DNA of 64,000 nt, taken from Streptomyces eurocidicus. GTDB lineage: Bacteria > Actinomycetota > Actinomycetes > Streptomycetales > Streptomycetaceae. The first letter of the stretch is position 1. Each line of letters opens with the position of its first letter. The stretch covers positions 62,001-126,000 of the forward strand of contig NZ_LGUI01000012.1 in NCBI RefSeq assembly GCF_002891295.1, given 5' to 3'. Of this stretch, positions 32,701-40,969 are shown in pieces. The notes under the pieces were generated by a model. It searched no databases. It was not told the DNA's origin and worked only from the letters and a program-made list of their open reading frames with translations. The translations under genes were made by a program, and so were the position numbers.

Positions 32701-34012
32701 CGGCGCCGCGCAGCCAGATCGTCGGCGCGGGCTCCGGGCCCCGGGCGCGGCGGGTGGCGAGCGCGCCGAGCTCGGTGGTGCGGCCCGTGCCGGGCCCGCC
32801 GACGAGGCCGAGGACGCGGGCCCCGGGCGGGCGGTCCTCCTCGCCCTCCCCGGGCTCGCCGTCCGGGGAGCCCTCGCCGGACACGGTCCCTTCCGCTTCC
32901 TCCCGGGGATCCGGGCCGGCGGCGTCCCCCTGGACGGGGCTCCCGGGGGCGTACGCGGGGCCCGGGCCGTACCCCGTGTCGTACGGGACCTCCGCGCTGT
33001 ACGGGTTCTCCGTGTCGTACGGGTCCTGCGCGCCGTAAGGGTTCTCCGTGTCGTACGGGTCCTGCGCGCCGTAAGGGTTCTCCGTGTCGTACGGATCCTG
33101 CGCGCCGTACGGGCCCTGCGCGCCGTACGTCCGGCCGTCGGCGCCGCCCGTCTCGGCCGGCAGGCCCGGCGACAGACCCGCCGCGAGCGTCACCCCGCCG
33201 TGCACATCGTGGTCGAGGCCGCAGGGCACCCGCTCGCGCGGGCGGCGGCCGGTGTCCAGGAAGCGGGCGAATTCCCGGGCGACCTCGGGGCGGTCGACGG
33301 GGTCGCGCCAGACGCGGGAGGTGGTGACGGGGCCGAGCGAGGTCGCCGTGAGCTGGAGGGCGCCCGCGAGGTTGAGATCCGGGCCGTAGGCGGGGACCGT
33401 GGCGCCGTTGTGCTCCAGGAGGAGGGCCAGGGGGCCGTCCGGGCAGGCCAGGGCGGCGGCCCGGAGGGGGATGGCGAAGCCGCCCGAGCGGCGCTCGGCG
33501 TGCAGCGCGGTACCGAGGACCGCGACGACGGTGCCGGTGCGGGCGTCGAGGACGGGGCCGCCCGTGGCCTCCTCGCCCAGGCGGAGGCCGTCCCGCTCGC
33601 CGACGGAGAGCTCCACCGCGGCGTCGAGCAGATGGAAGCGGTCGGTGGCGGTGTACGTCACCAGGGCCTCGCCGACGATCCGGGCGTGCTGCCAGCGGCC
33701 GGCCCGCAGCCGGACCTCCACGCCGTCCTCCAGGCACTCGGCGGCGGCGATGGGCAGGGGCTGGACGCCGAGGCCCTCGGTCCGCACCAGTGCGAGATCG
33801 GATCCCGGCAGCGGTGTGACGGCCTCGGCCCCGACGAGGCAGGTGCGCTCCCCGGGCGCGAGCAGGACCAGCCGGGCGAGGCCGTCGACCGCCTCATGAC
33901 TGGTGATCATGGTGCCGCGGTCGTCCGCGAGGAAACCCGTGCCGCGCGGACGCCCGGCGAGGTCTCTGATGCGCACCAAGTTCTCGTCCGCATCGGTCCG
34001 TCGACCGCTCAT
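29765..34012 (-). CDS. Trypsin-like domain fused to a STAND/NACHT-like ATPase and helical repeats
   Basis: 1415 residues, no signal peptide. Residues ~5-205 fold like a trypsin: GTGFL, SHEAV (His), GSDLALVR (Asp), but GEEATGGPVL has Thr where the GxSGGP serine belongs. A linker (~290-390) holds an imperfect tandem repeat of PYGAQDPYDTEN. The ATPase has GGPGTGRTT (~403), with Arg in place of the Walker Lys, and Walker B LLVILDG. The remaining ~800 residues are helical repeats (EEFADWLQG...; ALAALLARPAEG-like). Start ATG 34012 has GGGGAGG at 8 bases; the upstream GTG 34036 lacks one. Probably a sensor or scaffold rather than a classic protease. Function unknown. Confidence 0.75.
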   Translation of the reverse strand: MSGRRTDADENLVRIRDLAGRPRGTGFLADDRGTMITSHEAVDGLARLVLLAPGERTCLVGAEAVTPLPGSDLALVRTEGLGVQPLPIAAAECLEDGVEVRLRAGRWQHARIVGEALVTYTATDRFHLLDAAVELSVGERDGLRLGEEATGGPVLDARTGTVVAVLGTALHAERRSGGFAIPLRAAALACPDGPLALLLEHNGATVPAYGPDLNLAGALQLTATSLGPVTTSRVWRDPVDRPEVAREFARFLDTGRRPRERVPCGLDHDVHGGVTLAAGLSPGLPAETGGADGRTYGAQGPYGAQDPYDTENPYGAQDPYDTENPYGAQDPYDTENPYSAEVPYDTGYGPGPAYAPGSPVQGDAAGPDPREEAEGTVSGEGSPDGEPGEGEEDRPPGARVLGLVGGPGTGRTTELGALATRRARGPEPAPTIWLRGADLQDGDESVRDAVARALEAAGRIVTASAGPAGTVGDPAEATPEAVAALAQRVGRPLLVILDGPEEVPPVLAHALPSWTAATAEWLDGTAARLVVACRPEHWETAGALFPRATLHTPLDTAVHRGLPPCVRLTDLTPCQAAQARAVYGVPAEAIQEADAAHPLALRLLAEVRAALPVHAGRAWAAGDATAEEDADGTAPPPDRWGVFAAYLDLICLRIAVRLSADRRPPLRGTAVRRLAARVAGQLHEAARRCLGPGQGELDREAFEELFPWRNGWASAVLTEGMLVPAGTGYRFGHEEFADWLQGAHLDLDAALHTLVHRWYEPEVPPAETEPRLPSRPGGGPAPEGHVPPPPGSSRPPRTAAARRRTRAGARGKERPRPVPVPRHRIGPVLQALLLLGRRSGPAELAARLDGLIHAAEALSLAPRPPAEPDAHVPALPDPAWWAAHLLGETLLRVPDATPYLGSLRLLAERLTTRSLAVGGFDSDPGGPLGGLAEFGPWFWLRLPLGLADRLDLLRLLVPADGPPPGAAQTQQLEPHAHHVAHPPQSDRFLPTVATVLAEDPCAAQNLLCRWFTDERPLQGPPYGDCVRPTVSTAAQVLLHTHRHHAVDDLAESLVDAGHPRADELLVALAEDEPSAICRAVDRWAHDDRIERHVAAAAYALKAAPHVTTTADRELLRYSALALLARPAEGALHGTALCLLVRDDETRGKYLPQALVRFAAGDAHVPARALAAALTTHPEPVLAVFRARLYEPGDGPGEVLGALAEVTTPALARRAASLVREHVEHRPEGAGHAAAFVDRRLEAGPAARSVLFPLVVQLLGNRSAQVRRALAPVLAAPGTPLSRPLRQELLEVLLEREQYGPFERDITVLDALLRAVATGAGERAEARTRDLVHRIGLLMARSAEGAACFDRRLTQLAREVPVFGGQVRGWLRSAPAQWAVVVGPQARIRLTSEEDDEDLTVGGPADAERREPAWHS
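33012..33119 (-). repeat. 36-bp tandem repeat in the protease/ATPase gene
   Basis: Three near-identical 36-bp units beginning GTGTCGTACGGGTCCTGCGC, the last diverging at its end and a partial unit before 33012. It encodes 12-residue PYGAQDPYDTEN repeats in the linker. Copy number could vary between strains. Confidence 0.85.
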
Positions 34013-34394
34013 CCGCCGAACCTCCCCGCCGTGCACTTACTGCGACGTTAGGCAGCGGATGATCGGCAGGACAGATCGCACCAGGAACGCGCCCCCTTCC
34101 ACCCCCTCGGTTCACTCCGAGCGCCTGCCCAATGGGGTGAATCCTCGGCACGGGACGGATAGAGAACCGGAGGGAGGGGGATCGTGGGACGGGAGCGTGC
34201 CGGAAAGCAGGCTCCCGCCCCACGGTGAGCCCGCACGCGGCGAGCCGGTGCGGTGAGCCCGGCCAAGGCCGGGAAGGCCGTCTTCCGCTCCGGCACCCCG
34301 GAGCCCCCGGACACGGCAGGACGCCCCCGGCACGGTCCGAGGACCGCGCCGGGGGCGCCGTAATGCCATGCGGCTGTGCCGCCGTGCGGCCGGC
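34013..34394. other. Spacer between truB and the protease/ATPase gene
   Basis: 382 bases. Besides the terminator at 34322-34357 it should hold the promoter of the 34012 gene. No clear promoter or gene was seen. Confidence 0.35.
34322..34357 (-). terminator. Terminator after truB
   Basis: CGCCCCCGGC-A-CGGTCC / GGACCG-C-GCCGGGGGCG, 16 paired bases with one internal mismatch and a GA loop, 38 bases past the truB stop. Ends the rimP-to-truB unit. Confidence 0.8.
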
Positions 34395-35297
34395 TCAGCC
34401 GAAGACGGCCAGGCTCTTGGCCCGTCCGCCCTGGTTCTCGATCAGGACCAGGAAGCGCCCGTCCGGACCGAAGACCGCGATCGGGCCCTTGGCCTCGAAC
34501 AGCGGCATCCTGACCCGGACGCCGTTGGCGAGCAGGCGCGCCTGCTCCTCCGTGACGTCCCAGCGCGGGAAGGCCGCCTCGGCCGCCTCCGCGACGGGCA
34601 TGATGGCCAGCTCCTCCTGGAGCTGGTCCAGCGTGCGCGCCTCGCCCAGCCCGTACGGACCGACGCGGGTGCGCCGCAACGCCGTCAGATGGCCGCCGAC
34701 GCCCGTGTCCGCGCCCAGGTCGCGGGCGAGGGCACGGACGTACGTCCCGGAGGAGCAGACGACGGAGACCAGCAGGTCCTGCACCGGAGTGCCGTCCGCC
34801 GCCTCCGCCGGGTGCACCGCGTGCACGGCGAAGGAGGAGACCGTCACCGGGCGGGCCGGGATCTCGAAGTCCTCGCCCTCCCGGGCCCGCGCGTACGACC
34901 GCTTGCCGTCGATCTTGATCGCGCTGACCTTCGACGGCACCTGCATGATGGCGCCGGTGAGCTTGGCGACGCCGGCGTCGATCGCCTCGCGGGTGACGCC
35001 CGAGGCGTCGGCGGACGAGGTGATCTCGCCCTCCGCGTCGTCCGTCACGGTGTTCTGGCCGAGCCGGATCGTCGCGACGTACTCCTTCTCGGTCAGCGCG
35101 AGGTGACCGAGCAGCTTGGTCGCCCGCTCGATCCCGAGGACGAGCACACCGGTCGCCATCGGGTCGAGCGTCCCCGCGTGGCCGACGCGCCGGGTCCGCG
35201 CGATGCCGCGCATCTTCGCGACGACGTCATGCGAGGTGAAACCGGCCGGCTTGTCGACGATGACCAGCCCGTCCGGCGGGGTCTCCTTGTGCTTCAT
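34395..35297 (-). CDS. truB: tRNA pseudouridine(55) synthase TruB
   Basis: Converts U55 of the tRNA T-loop to pseudouridine. 300 residues, with the family N-terminus GLVIVDKPAGFTSHDVV, the catalytic Asp (~45) in GHAGTLDPMATGVL, and SYARAREGE and SSGTYVRALARDLG motifs. The C-terminal PUA-like part ends in VFGPDGRFLVLIE. Its ATG overlaps the rbfA stop (ATGA), showing coupling. Confidence 0.97.
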   Translation of the reverse strand: MKHKETPPDGLVIVDKPAGFTSHDVVAKMRGIARTRRVGHAGTLDPMATGVLVLGIERATKLLGHLALTEKEYVATIRLGQNTVTDDAEGEITSSADASGVTREAIDAGVAKLTGAIMQVPSKVSAIKIDGKRSYARAREGEDFEIPARPVTVSSFAVHAVHPAEAADGTPVQDLLVSVVCSSGTYVRALARDLGADTGVGGHLTALRRTRVGPYGLGEARTLDQLQEELAIMPVAEAAEAAFPRWDVTEEQARLLANGVRVRMPLFEAKGPIAVFGPDGRFLVLIENQGGRAKSLAVFG

Positions 35298-35746
35298 TCG
35301 GCGGCGGCGTCCTTCTCGTCCTCGTCGCCCGGCTTGCGGTACGGGTCGGCTTCGCCCGCGTACGTGGCGCCCGAGGACGCCTCGCGCACCTGCTGGTCCG
35401 AGGCCCGCGCCTTGTCGAGGAGGTCCTCGATGGTCCGGGCGGTGTCCGGGAGGGCGTCCGCCACGAACGTCAGGGTCGGCGTGAACTTGATGCCCGCGGC
35501 ACGGCCGACCTCGGAGCGCAGGATGCCCTTGGCGCTCTCCAGGCCGGCGGCGGCGCTGGCACGGTCCTCGTCGTCGCCGTAGACCGTGTAGAAGACCGTA
35601 GCCTCCCGCAGGTCGCCGGTGACCCGGGTGTCCGTGATGGTCACGTGCGTACCGAGCCGCGGGTCCTTGATGCCGCGCTGAAGCTTCTGGGCGATCACCT
35701 CGCGGATGAGGTCCGCCAGCCTCTTCGCCCGCGCGTTGTCGGCCAC
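35294..35746 (-). CDS. rbfA: Ribosome-binding factor A
   Basis: Late 30S maturation factor binding near the 16S 5' helix. 150 residues; a KH-type fold with RAKRLADLIREVIAQKLQRGIKDPRLG and ATVFYTVYGDDE, then GIKFTPTLTFVADALPDTARTIEDLL. The acidic tail is usual for actinobacteria. Start GTG 35746. Follows DUF503 and overlaps truB by 4 bases. Confidence 0.97.
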   Translation of the reverse strand: MADNARAKRLADLIREVIAQKLQRGIKDPRLGTHVTITDTRVTGDLREATVFYTVYGDDEDRASAAAGLESAKGILRSEVGRAAGIKFTPTLTFVADALPDTARTIEDLLDKARASDQQVREASSGATYAGEADPYRKPGDEDEKDAAAE

Positions 35747-35797
35747 TGGTCCGTCTCCTTCTTGTTGTCCATTGTGCTTGTGGCGCCCTTGACGCGC

Positions 35798-36094
35798 TCA
35801 GTCGTCATGTTCGCCGTGGAACCGCCGCCTCGCCGAGAGCAGCTCCACTTCGGGCCGCCCGGCGACCCAGCGCTCGCAGCGGTCCAGCAGATCGGTGAGG
35901 TGCCCCGGATCCCCGGACACCGCCGCCAGGCCGATCTCGGCCCGGCGGTACAGGTCCTGGTCGCCCACCTCCGCCGCGCTGACCGCGAACTTGCGGTGCA
36001 GCTCGGCGACGATCGGTCGGACGACGGAGCGCTTCTCCTTCAGCGACCGTACGTCGCCGAGGAGGAGGTCGAAGGACAGCGTCCCTACATACAT
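35798..36094 (-). CDS. DUF503 family protein (YlxP-like)
   Basis: 98 residues: MYVGTLSFDLLLGDVRSLKEKRSVVRPIVAELHRKF, then EVGDQDLYRRAEIGLAAVSGD and LDRCERWV. The family is conserved between infB and rbfA in Gram-positives (ylxP) and is probably ribosome-associated. It has its own regulatory-looking spacer towards infB. Confidence 0.93.
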   Translation of the reverse strand: MYVGTLSFDLLLGDVRSLKEKRSVVRPIVAELHRKFAVSAAEVGDQDLYRRAEIGLAAVSGDPGHLTDLLDRCERWVAGRPEVELLSARRRFHGEHDD

Positions 36095-36127
36095 GCGTGA
36101 CGGGTGAAGCCCACCCGGAAGGCGTGA

Positions 36128-36176
36128 GGTGTACGTGGTGTACGTACATGGTGTACGAGCTCTTCGAACCGTACAC
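36128..36176. repeat. GGTGTACG repeats between infB and DUF503
   Basis: GGTGTACG occurs at 36128-36135, 36137-36144 and 36150-36157, and its inverse CCGTACAC at 36169-36176. The cluster lies upstream of the DUF503 start and could be an operator; no regulator is known. Confidence 0.4.
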
Positions 36177-36183
36177 GTAACGG

Positions 36184-36225
36184 CCGGGGCCGATCGACGG
36201 AAATACTCCCGCCGACCGGCCCCGG
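36184..36225 (-). terminator. Hairpin after infB
   Basis: CCGGGGCCG (36184-36192) pairs with CGGCCCCGG (36217-36225), just past the infB stop at 36241. May attenuate rather than stop transcription into DUF503-rbfA-truB. Confidence 0.55.
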
Positions 36226-36240
36226 AACGTTCTGCGCAGA

Positions 36241-39200
36241 TCAGCCGCGCGGCTTCTCCCGCATCTCGTACGTCGCGATGACGTCGTCGATCTTGATGTC
36301 GTTGAAGTTTCCGAGGTTGATACCACCCTCGTAGCCTTCGCGGATCTCGGTGACGTCGTCCTTGAAGCGGCGCAGACCCTGGATCGTGAGGTCCTCCGCG
36401 ATGACCTTGCCGTCGCGGATGAGGCGCGCCTTGGTGTTGCGCTTGACCTCGCCCGAGCGGATGAGGACACCCGCGATGTTGCCCAGCTTGGACGAGCGGT
36501 AGATCTCGCGGATCTCCGCCGTACCGAGCTCGACCTCTTCGTACTCGGGCTTCAGCATGCCCTTGAGGGCCGCCTCGATCTCCTCGATCGCCTGGTAGAT
36601 GACCGAGTAGTACCGGACGTCGACGCCCTCGCGGTCGGCCATCTGCGTGGCACGGCCTTCCGCACGGACGTTGAAGCCGATGACGATCGCGTCGGAGCCG
36701 GACGCCAGGTTGATGTCGGACTCGGTGACCGCACCCACGCCACGGTGCAGCACGCGGATGTCGACCTCCTCGCCCACATCGAGCTGGAGCAGCGAGGACT
36801 CGAGAGCCTCGACCGAACCGGACGCGTCACCCTTGATGATGAGGTTGAGCTGCTGGATCTCGCCGGCCTTGAGCACCTTGTCGAGGTCCTCGAGGGACAC
36901 CCGGCGGGTGCGCTTGGCGAAGGCGGCGTTGCGCTCGCGCGCCGCGCGCTTCTCGGCGATCTGGCGGGCCGTGCGGTCCTCGTCGACGACGAGGAAGTTG
37001 TCGCCGGCGCCCGGGACGTTGGTCAGACCGAGGACGAGGACCGGGGTCGACGGACCCGCCTCTTCCACGTTCTGGCCCTTGTCGTCGAGCATCGCGCGGA
37101 CACGGCCGTAGGCGTCACCGGCGACCATCGTGTCACCGACGCGGAGGGTACCGCGCTGGACGAGCACGGTGGCCACGGCGCCGCGGCCACGGTCGAGGTG
37201 GGCCTCGATGGCGATACCCTGCGCGTCCTGCTCCGCGTTGGCGCGCAGGTCGAGCGAGGCGTCCGCGGTGAGGACCACGGCCTCCAGCAGGCTGTCGATG
37301 TGCAGGCCCTGCTTGGCGGAGATGTCGACGAACATGGTGTCGCCGCCGTACTCCTCGGCCACCAGACCGAACTCGGTGAGCTGACCGCGCACCTTGGTCG
37401 GGTCGGCGCCCTCGACGTCGATCTTGTTGACCGCGACCACGATCGGCACGTCGGCCGCCTTGGCGTGGTTCAGCGCCTCGATCGTCTGCGGCATGACACC
37501 GTCGTTGGCCGCCACCACGAGGATCGCGATGTCGGTCGACTTGGCACCACGGGCACGCATGGCGGTGAACGCCTCGTGACCCGGGGTGTCGATGAAGGTG
37601 ATCGCGCGCTCTTCGCCGTTGACCTCGGTGGCGACCTGGTACGCACCGATGTGCTGCGTGATGCCGCCGGCCTCGCCCGCGATGACGTTCGTCTTGCGGA
37701 TGGCGTCGAGCAGTCGGGTCTTACCGTGGTCGACGTGACCCATGACGGTGACGACCGGGGGACGGGAGACGAGCATCTCCTCGCCGCCCTCGTTCTCGCC
37801 GAACTCGATGGAGAACGACTCGAGCAGCTCGCGGTCCTCCTCCTCGGGGCTGACGATCTGAACGGTGTAGTTCATCTCGTCGCCGAGGAGCTGCAGGGTC
37901 TCGTCGGAGACCGACTGCGTGGCCGTGACCATCTCGCCGAGGTTCATCATCACGGCGACGAGCGACGCCGGGTTGGCGCCGATCTTCTCCGCGAAGTCGG
38001 TGAGGGAGGCACCACGGGACAGGCGAATGGTCTCGCCGCCACCGCGGGGCAGCATCACGCCGCCGACGGACGGGGCCTGCATGGCCTCGTACTCCTGGCG
38101 CCTCTGCCGCTTCGACTTGCGACCACGACGCGCCGGACCGCCGGGACGGCCGAAGGCGCCCTGCGTGCCGCCACGGGCACCCGGACCGCCGGGACGGCCA
38201 CCGAAGCCGGGACGACCGCCGAAGCCGCCGCCACCGCCGGGAGCGCCACCGCCACCGGGACGACCGGCGAAGCCGCCGCCGCCACCGGGACGACCGCCGC
38301 CACCGGGACCGGCCGGACGGCCGGCGAAGCCGCCGCCGGGACGACCGGCACCGCCGGGACGACCCGCGCCGCCGGCACCGGGACCACGACCGCCGCCACC
38401 GGGCCCGGACGCGGGCCGGCAGCCGGACGCTGCGGCATCATGCCCGGGTTCGGGCGGTTACCCGCGGGACCGCCGCCGGGACGCGGAGCGCCACCGGGAC
38501 CGCCCTGCGGACGAGGCATGCCACCGGGGGTCGGACGGGCGCCGCCCTGACCCTGGGGACGCGGAGCGCCGCCCGGGCCGCCCTGCGGACGCGGCGCGCC
38601 CGGGGCACCCTGGCCGCCGGGCGCGGCGCGCCACCGGGACGAGGGGCCTGCGGACGGGCCATGCCCGTGGAGCCACCGGAGGTGAAGGGGTTGTTGCCCG
38701 GACGGGGACCGGCCGGACGGGCGCCACCGGGGCGCGGGGCACCCTGGCCCTGACCGCCGGGGCGCGGACCGCGCTCGGGACGACCGCCGTCACGCTGACC
38801 GCCGTCACGACCGGCGGGCGCCGGACGAGCCGGACGCGGGCCGGGGGTGGCGCCGGGGCGCGGGCCGGAGGGGCCTGCTGGGCGGGGCCGCCGGGGCCGG
38901 CGCGGAGAACTCCGCGGCGGGCACCGGGGTGACCGGCGCGGGCTTGGCCGGAGCCGCCGGAGCGGGCTTCGGGCCGGGGCGCGGGCCGGGGGTCGGCGCG
39001 GCACCTGCCGGCTTGGGGGTGCTGGGGGTCTCCGCCGCCGGCTTGGGGGCCGGGGCGGCGGGACGGGGGGCGCCCGGAGTGGGGGCACCCGGCTTGGCGG
39101 GCGCGGCCTTGCGCGGCGCCGCCGGCTTCGCAGCGGACTTGGCGTTGCCGCCCGGCCCCTGCAATGCGTCAGTCAACTTGCGGACGACCGGCGCCTCGAT

Positions 39201-39311
39201 AGTCGAGGACGCCGAACGGACGAATTCACCAAGTTCTTGGAGCTTGGCCATGACGACCTTGCTCTCCACTCCGAACTCCTTGGCGAGTTCGTATACCCGG
39301 ACCTTAGCCAC
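36241..39311 (-). CDS. infB: Translation initiation factor IF-2 (apparent frameshifts in the Gly/Pro-rich linker)
   Basis: GTPase that brings initiator tRNA to the 30S subunit. The IF2_N domain is intact (MAKVRVYELAKEFGVESKVV). The C-terminal ~610 residues are intact with G1 GHVDHGKT, G3 DTPGHEAF and G4 NKID. The Gly/Pro/Arg-rich linker between them changes frame near 38880-38865, 38620 and 38402. Each jump is restored by adding one C or G to a short C/G run (two near 38870), giving ~1024 residues, the usual length for Streptomyces. The gene is essential, so these are almost surely sequence errors. It follows ylxR in the nusA operon. Confidence 0.92.
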
Positions 39312-39360
39312 TTCGCTCCTTCTAGGTCCGGGTGTCCACCGGACCGTCGCTACTTCATGG

Positions 39361-39393
39361 GCGTACTCATCGCGTACTCATCGAGTGCTCATC
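39361..39393. repeat. Three tandem 11-bp repeats upstream of infB
   Basis: GCGTACTCATC (39361-39371), GCGTACTCATC (39372-39382) and GAGTGCTCATC (39383-39393), about one helical turn apart, in the leader of infB. They could be a protein-binding array or a recent tandem duplication. Confidence 0.55.
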
Positions 39394-39470
39394 GCAATCT
39401 CGACCTACTTCCAACTCGCGAGGTACCTGACCGCACGGTTTCCCGTGGCGTTCTTACTTACGGTGGGGCC

Positions 39471-39490
39471 ATCCCCGCCTGCGCGGGGAT
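39471..39490 (-). terminator. Hairpin directly after ylxR
   Basis: ATCCCCGC / GCGGGGAT with a CTGC-type loop abutting the ylxR stop at 39491. Single copy; it may attenuate transcription or stabilise the ylxR message. Confidence 0.45.
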
Positions 39491-39769
39491 CTATTCCTCG
39501 GCCCGTTCGATGTACTGGCGCAGTTCCGTGGTGCCGAGCGGACCCGGGCTTTTGAAGGCCCGGGGAAACGCCCGGCGGCGGACCGCCAGGTCGAGACAGA
39601 CCAGTGTGGGGTGCACGGAGGCACCCCGGCCGGGCAGCGTACCGCGAGGATCGGGGACACACTCGCCCTCGATCTTCACGATCCGCAGCAGATCGCCCTT
39701 GGCCGCTCGCTCCCGGCATCCCACGCAGGTTCGCTCAGGGCATGCGCGGGCATGCGTCCGGCCAGACAC
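39491..39769 (-). CDS. ylxR: YlxR family protein (DUF448)
   Basis: 92 residues with the family signature RTCVGCRERAAKGDLLRIV, then GRGASVHPTLVCLDLAV and KSPG. YlxR proteins bind RNA, are reported to bind and regulate RNase P, and always sit between nusA and infB, as here. Start GTG 39769. Confidence 0.95.
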   Translation of the reverse strand: MSGRTHARACPERTCVGCRERAAKGDLLRIVKIEGECVPDPRGTLPGRGASVHPTLVCLDLAVRRRAFPRAFKSPGPLGTTELRQYIERAEE

Positions 39770-39933
39770 TGATTAAGTCTACCTCCCCGCACCGACCCCA
39801 CCCCTGGGGGGCAGTGATCGGGCACGTATACGTTTCGGCCACTCTGTGCGGCCCGGTCGGGGCCCGTCGTGACGGGCCCGCCGTGGATCATGCGGGACCC
39901 CGGTCCCTGGCCGGTGGGAATCCCCGGCCCGGG

Positions 39934-39971
39934 CCCCGGTTCCGGTCCTGATCACAGGTCCGGAACCGGGG
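39934..39971 (-). terminator. Hairpin between nusA and ylxR
   Basis: CCCCGGTTCCGG (39934-39945) pairs exactly with CCGGAACCGGGG (39960-39971), 6 bases after the nusA stop. It could partly separate rimP-nusA from ylxR-infB; the ~160 bases beyond it hold no gene. Confidence 0.7.
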
Positions 39972-39977
39972 GTGGGG

Positions 39978-40967
39978 TCAGTCCTGTTCCGGCTGCTCGG
40001 TGTCCGGCCGGATGTCGATGCGCCAGCCGGTGAGGCGGGCGGCGAGACGGGCGTTCTGGCCTTCCTTGCCGATGGCGAGGGAGAGCTGGTAGTCCGGCAC
40101 CGTCACCCGTGCGGAGCGCGCGCCGAAGTCCACGACCTCGACCTTGCTCACCCGTGCGGGGGACAGCGCGTGCGCCACCAGCTCGGCCGGGTCGTCCGAC
40201 CAGTCGACGATGTCGATCTTCTCGCCGTGCAGCTCGGCCATGACGGCGCGGACGCGGCCGCCCATCGGGCCGATGCAGGCGCCCTTGGCGTTGAGCCCGG
40301 AGCGGGTCGAGCGCACCGCGATCTTGGTGCGGTGGCCGGCCTCACGGGCGATGGCGGCGATCTCCACCGAACCGTCGGCGATCTCCGGCACCTCCATGGC
40401 GAAGAGCTTCTTCACCAGGCTGGGGTGCGTGCGCGAAAGGGTCACGGACGGACCGCGGACGCCCTTCGCCACCCGGACGACGTACGTGCGCAGGCGGGTG
40501 CCGTGCTTGTACTCCTCGCCGGGGACCTGCTCCTGCACCGGCAGGATGGCCTCCAGCTTGCCGATGTCGACCAGGACGTTCTTCGGGTCCTTGCCCTGCT
40601 GGACGATGCCCGCGACGACGTCACCCTCGCGACCCGCGAACTCACCGAAAGTGATCTCGTCCTCGGCGTCGCGCAGACGCTGGAGGATGACCTGCTTGGC
40701 GGTGGTCGCGGCGATCCGGCCGAAACCGGACGGCGTGTCGTCGAACTCGCGGGCCTCTTCGCCCTCCTCCAGGTCCTGCGGGTCCTCCTTGGCCCAGACC
40801 GTCACATGGCCCGTGGCCCGGTCCAGCTCCACCCGGGCGCGGCGGCGGCTTCCCTCGGTGCGGTGGTACGCGATGAGGAGGGCCGACTCGATCGCCTCGA
40901 CCAGCAGGTCGAAGGAGATCTCCTTCTCTCGCACCAGACCCCGCAGGGCACTCATGTCGATGTCCAC
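39978..40967 (-). CDS. nusA: Transcription termination/antitermination protein NusA
   Basis: Binds RNA polymerase and nascent RNA to control pausing, termination and antitermination. 329 residues, the short actinobacterial form without C-terminal acidic repeats. The N-terminal polymerase-binding domain (MDIDMSALRGLVREKEISFDLL) is followed by S1 (GDVVAGIVQQG...VDIGKLEA), KH1 (NAKGACIGPMGGRVRAVM) and KH2 (LSLAIGKEGQNARLAARLTGW). 2 bases after rimP. Confidence 0.97.
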   Translation of the reverse strand: MDIDMSALRGLVREKEISFDLLVEAIESALLIAYHRTEGSRRRARVELDRATGHVTVWAKEDPQDLEEGEEAREFDDTPSGFGRIAATTAKQVILQRLRDAEDEITFGEFAGREGDVVAGIVQQGKDPKNVLVDIGKLEAILPVQEQVPGEEYKHGTRLRTYVVRVAKGVRGPSVTLSRTHPSLVKKLFAMEVPEIADGSVEIAAIAREAGHRTKIAVRSTRSGLNAKGACIGPMGGRVRAVMAELHGEKIDIVDWSDDPAELVAHALSPARVSKVEVVDFGARSARVTVPDYQLSLAIGKEGQNARLAARLTGWRIDIRPDTEQPEQD

Positions 40968-40969
40968 GG

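Noticed and set aside
28772..34051. A 1759-codon open frame on the plus strand opposite ribF and the protease/ATPase gene
   Set aside because: Composition is Arg/Gly/Ala-rich with no domain, while the minus strand carries recognisable RibF and trypsin/ATPase motifs. It is a high-GC shadow.
39467..39495. Hairpin resembling a type I-E CRISPR repeat (ATCCCCGC-loop-GCGGGGAT)
   Set aside because: Single copy with no spacers and no cas genes; it sits directly after the ylxR stop and is better read as an attenuator or terminator.
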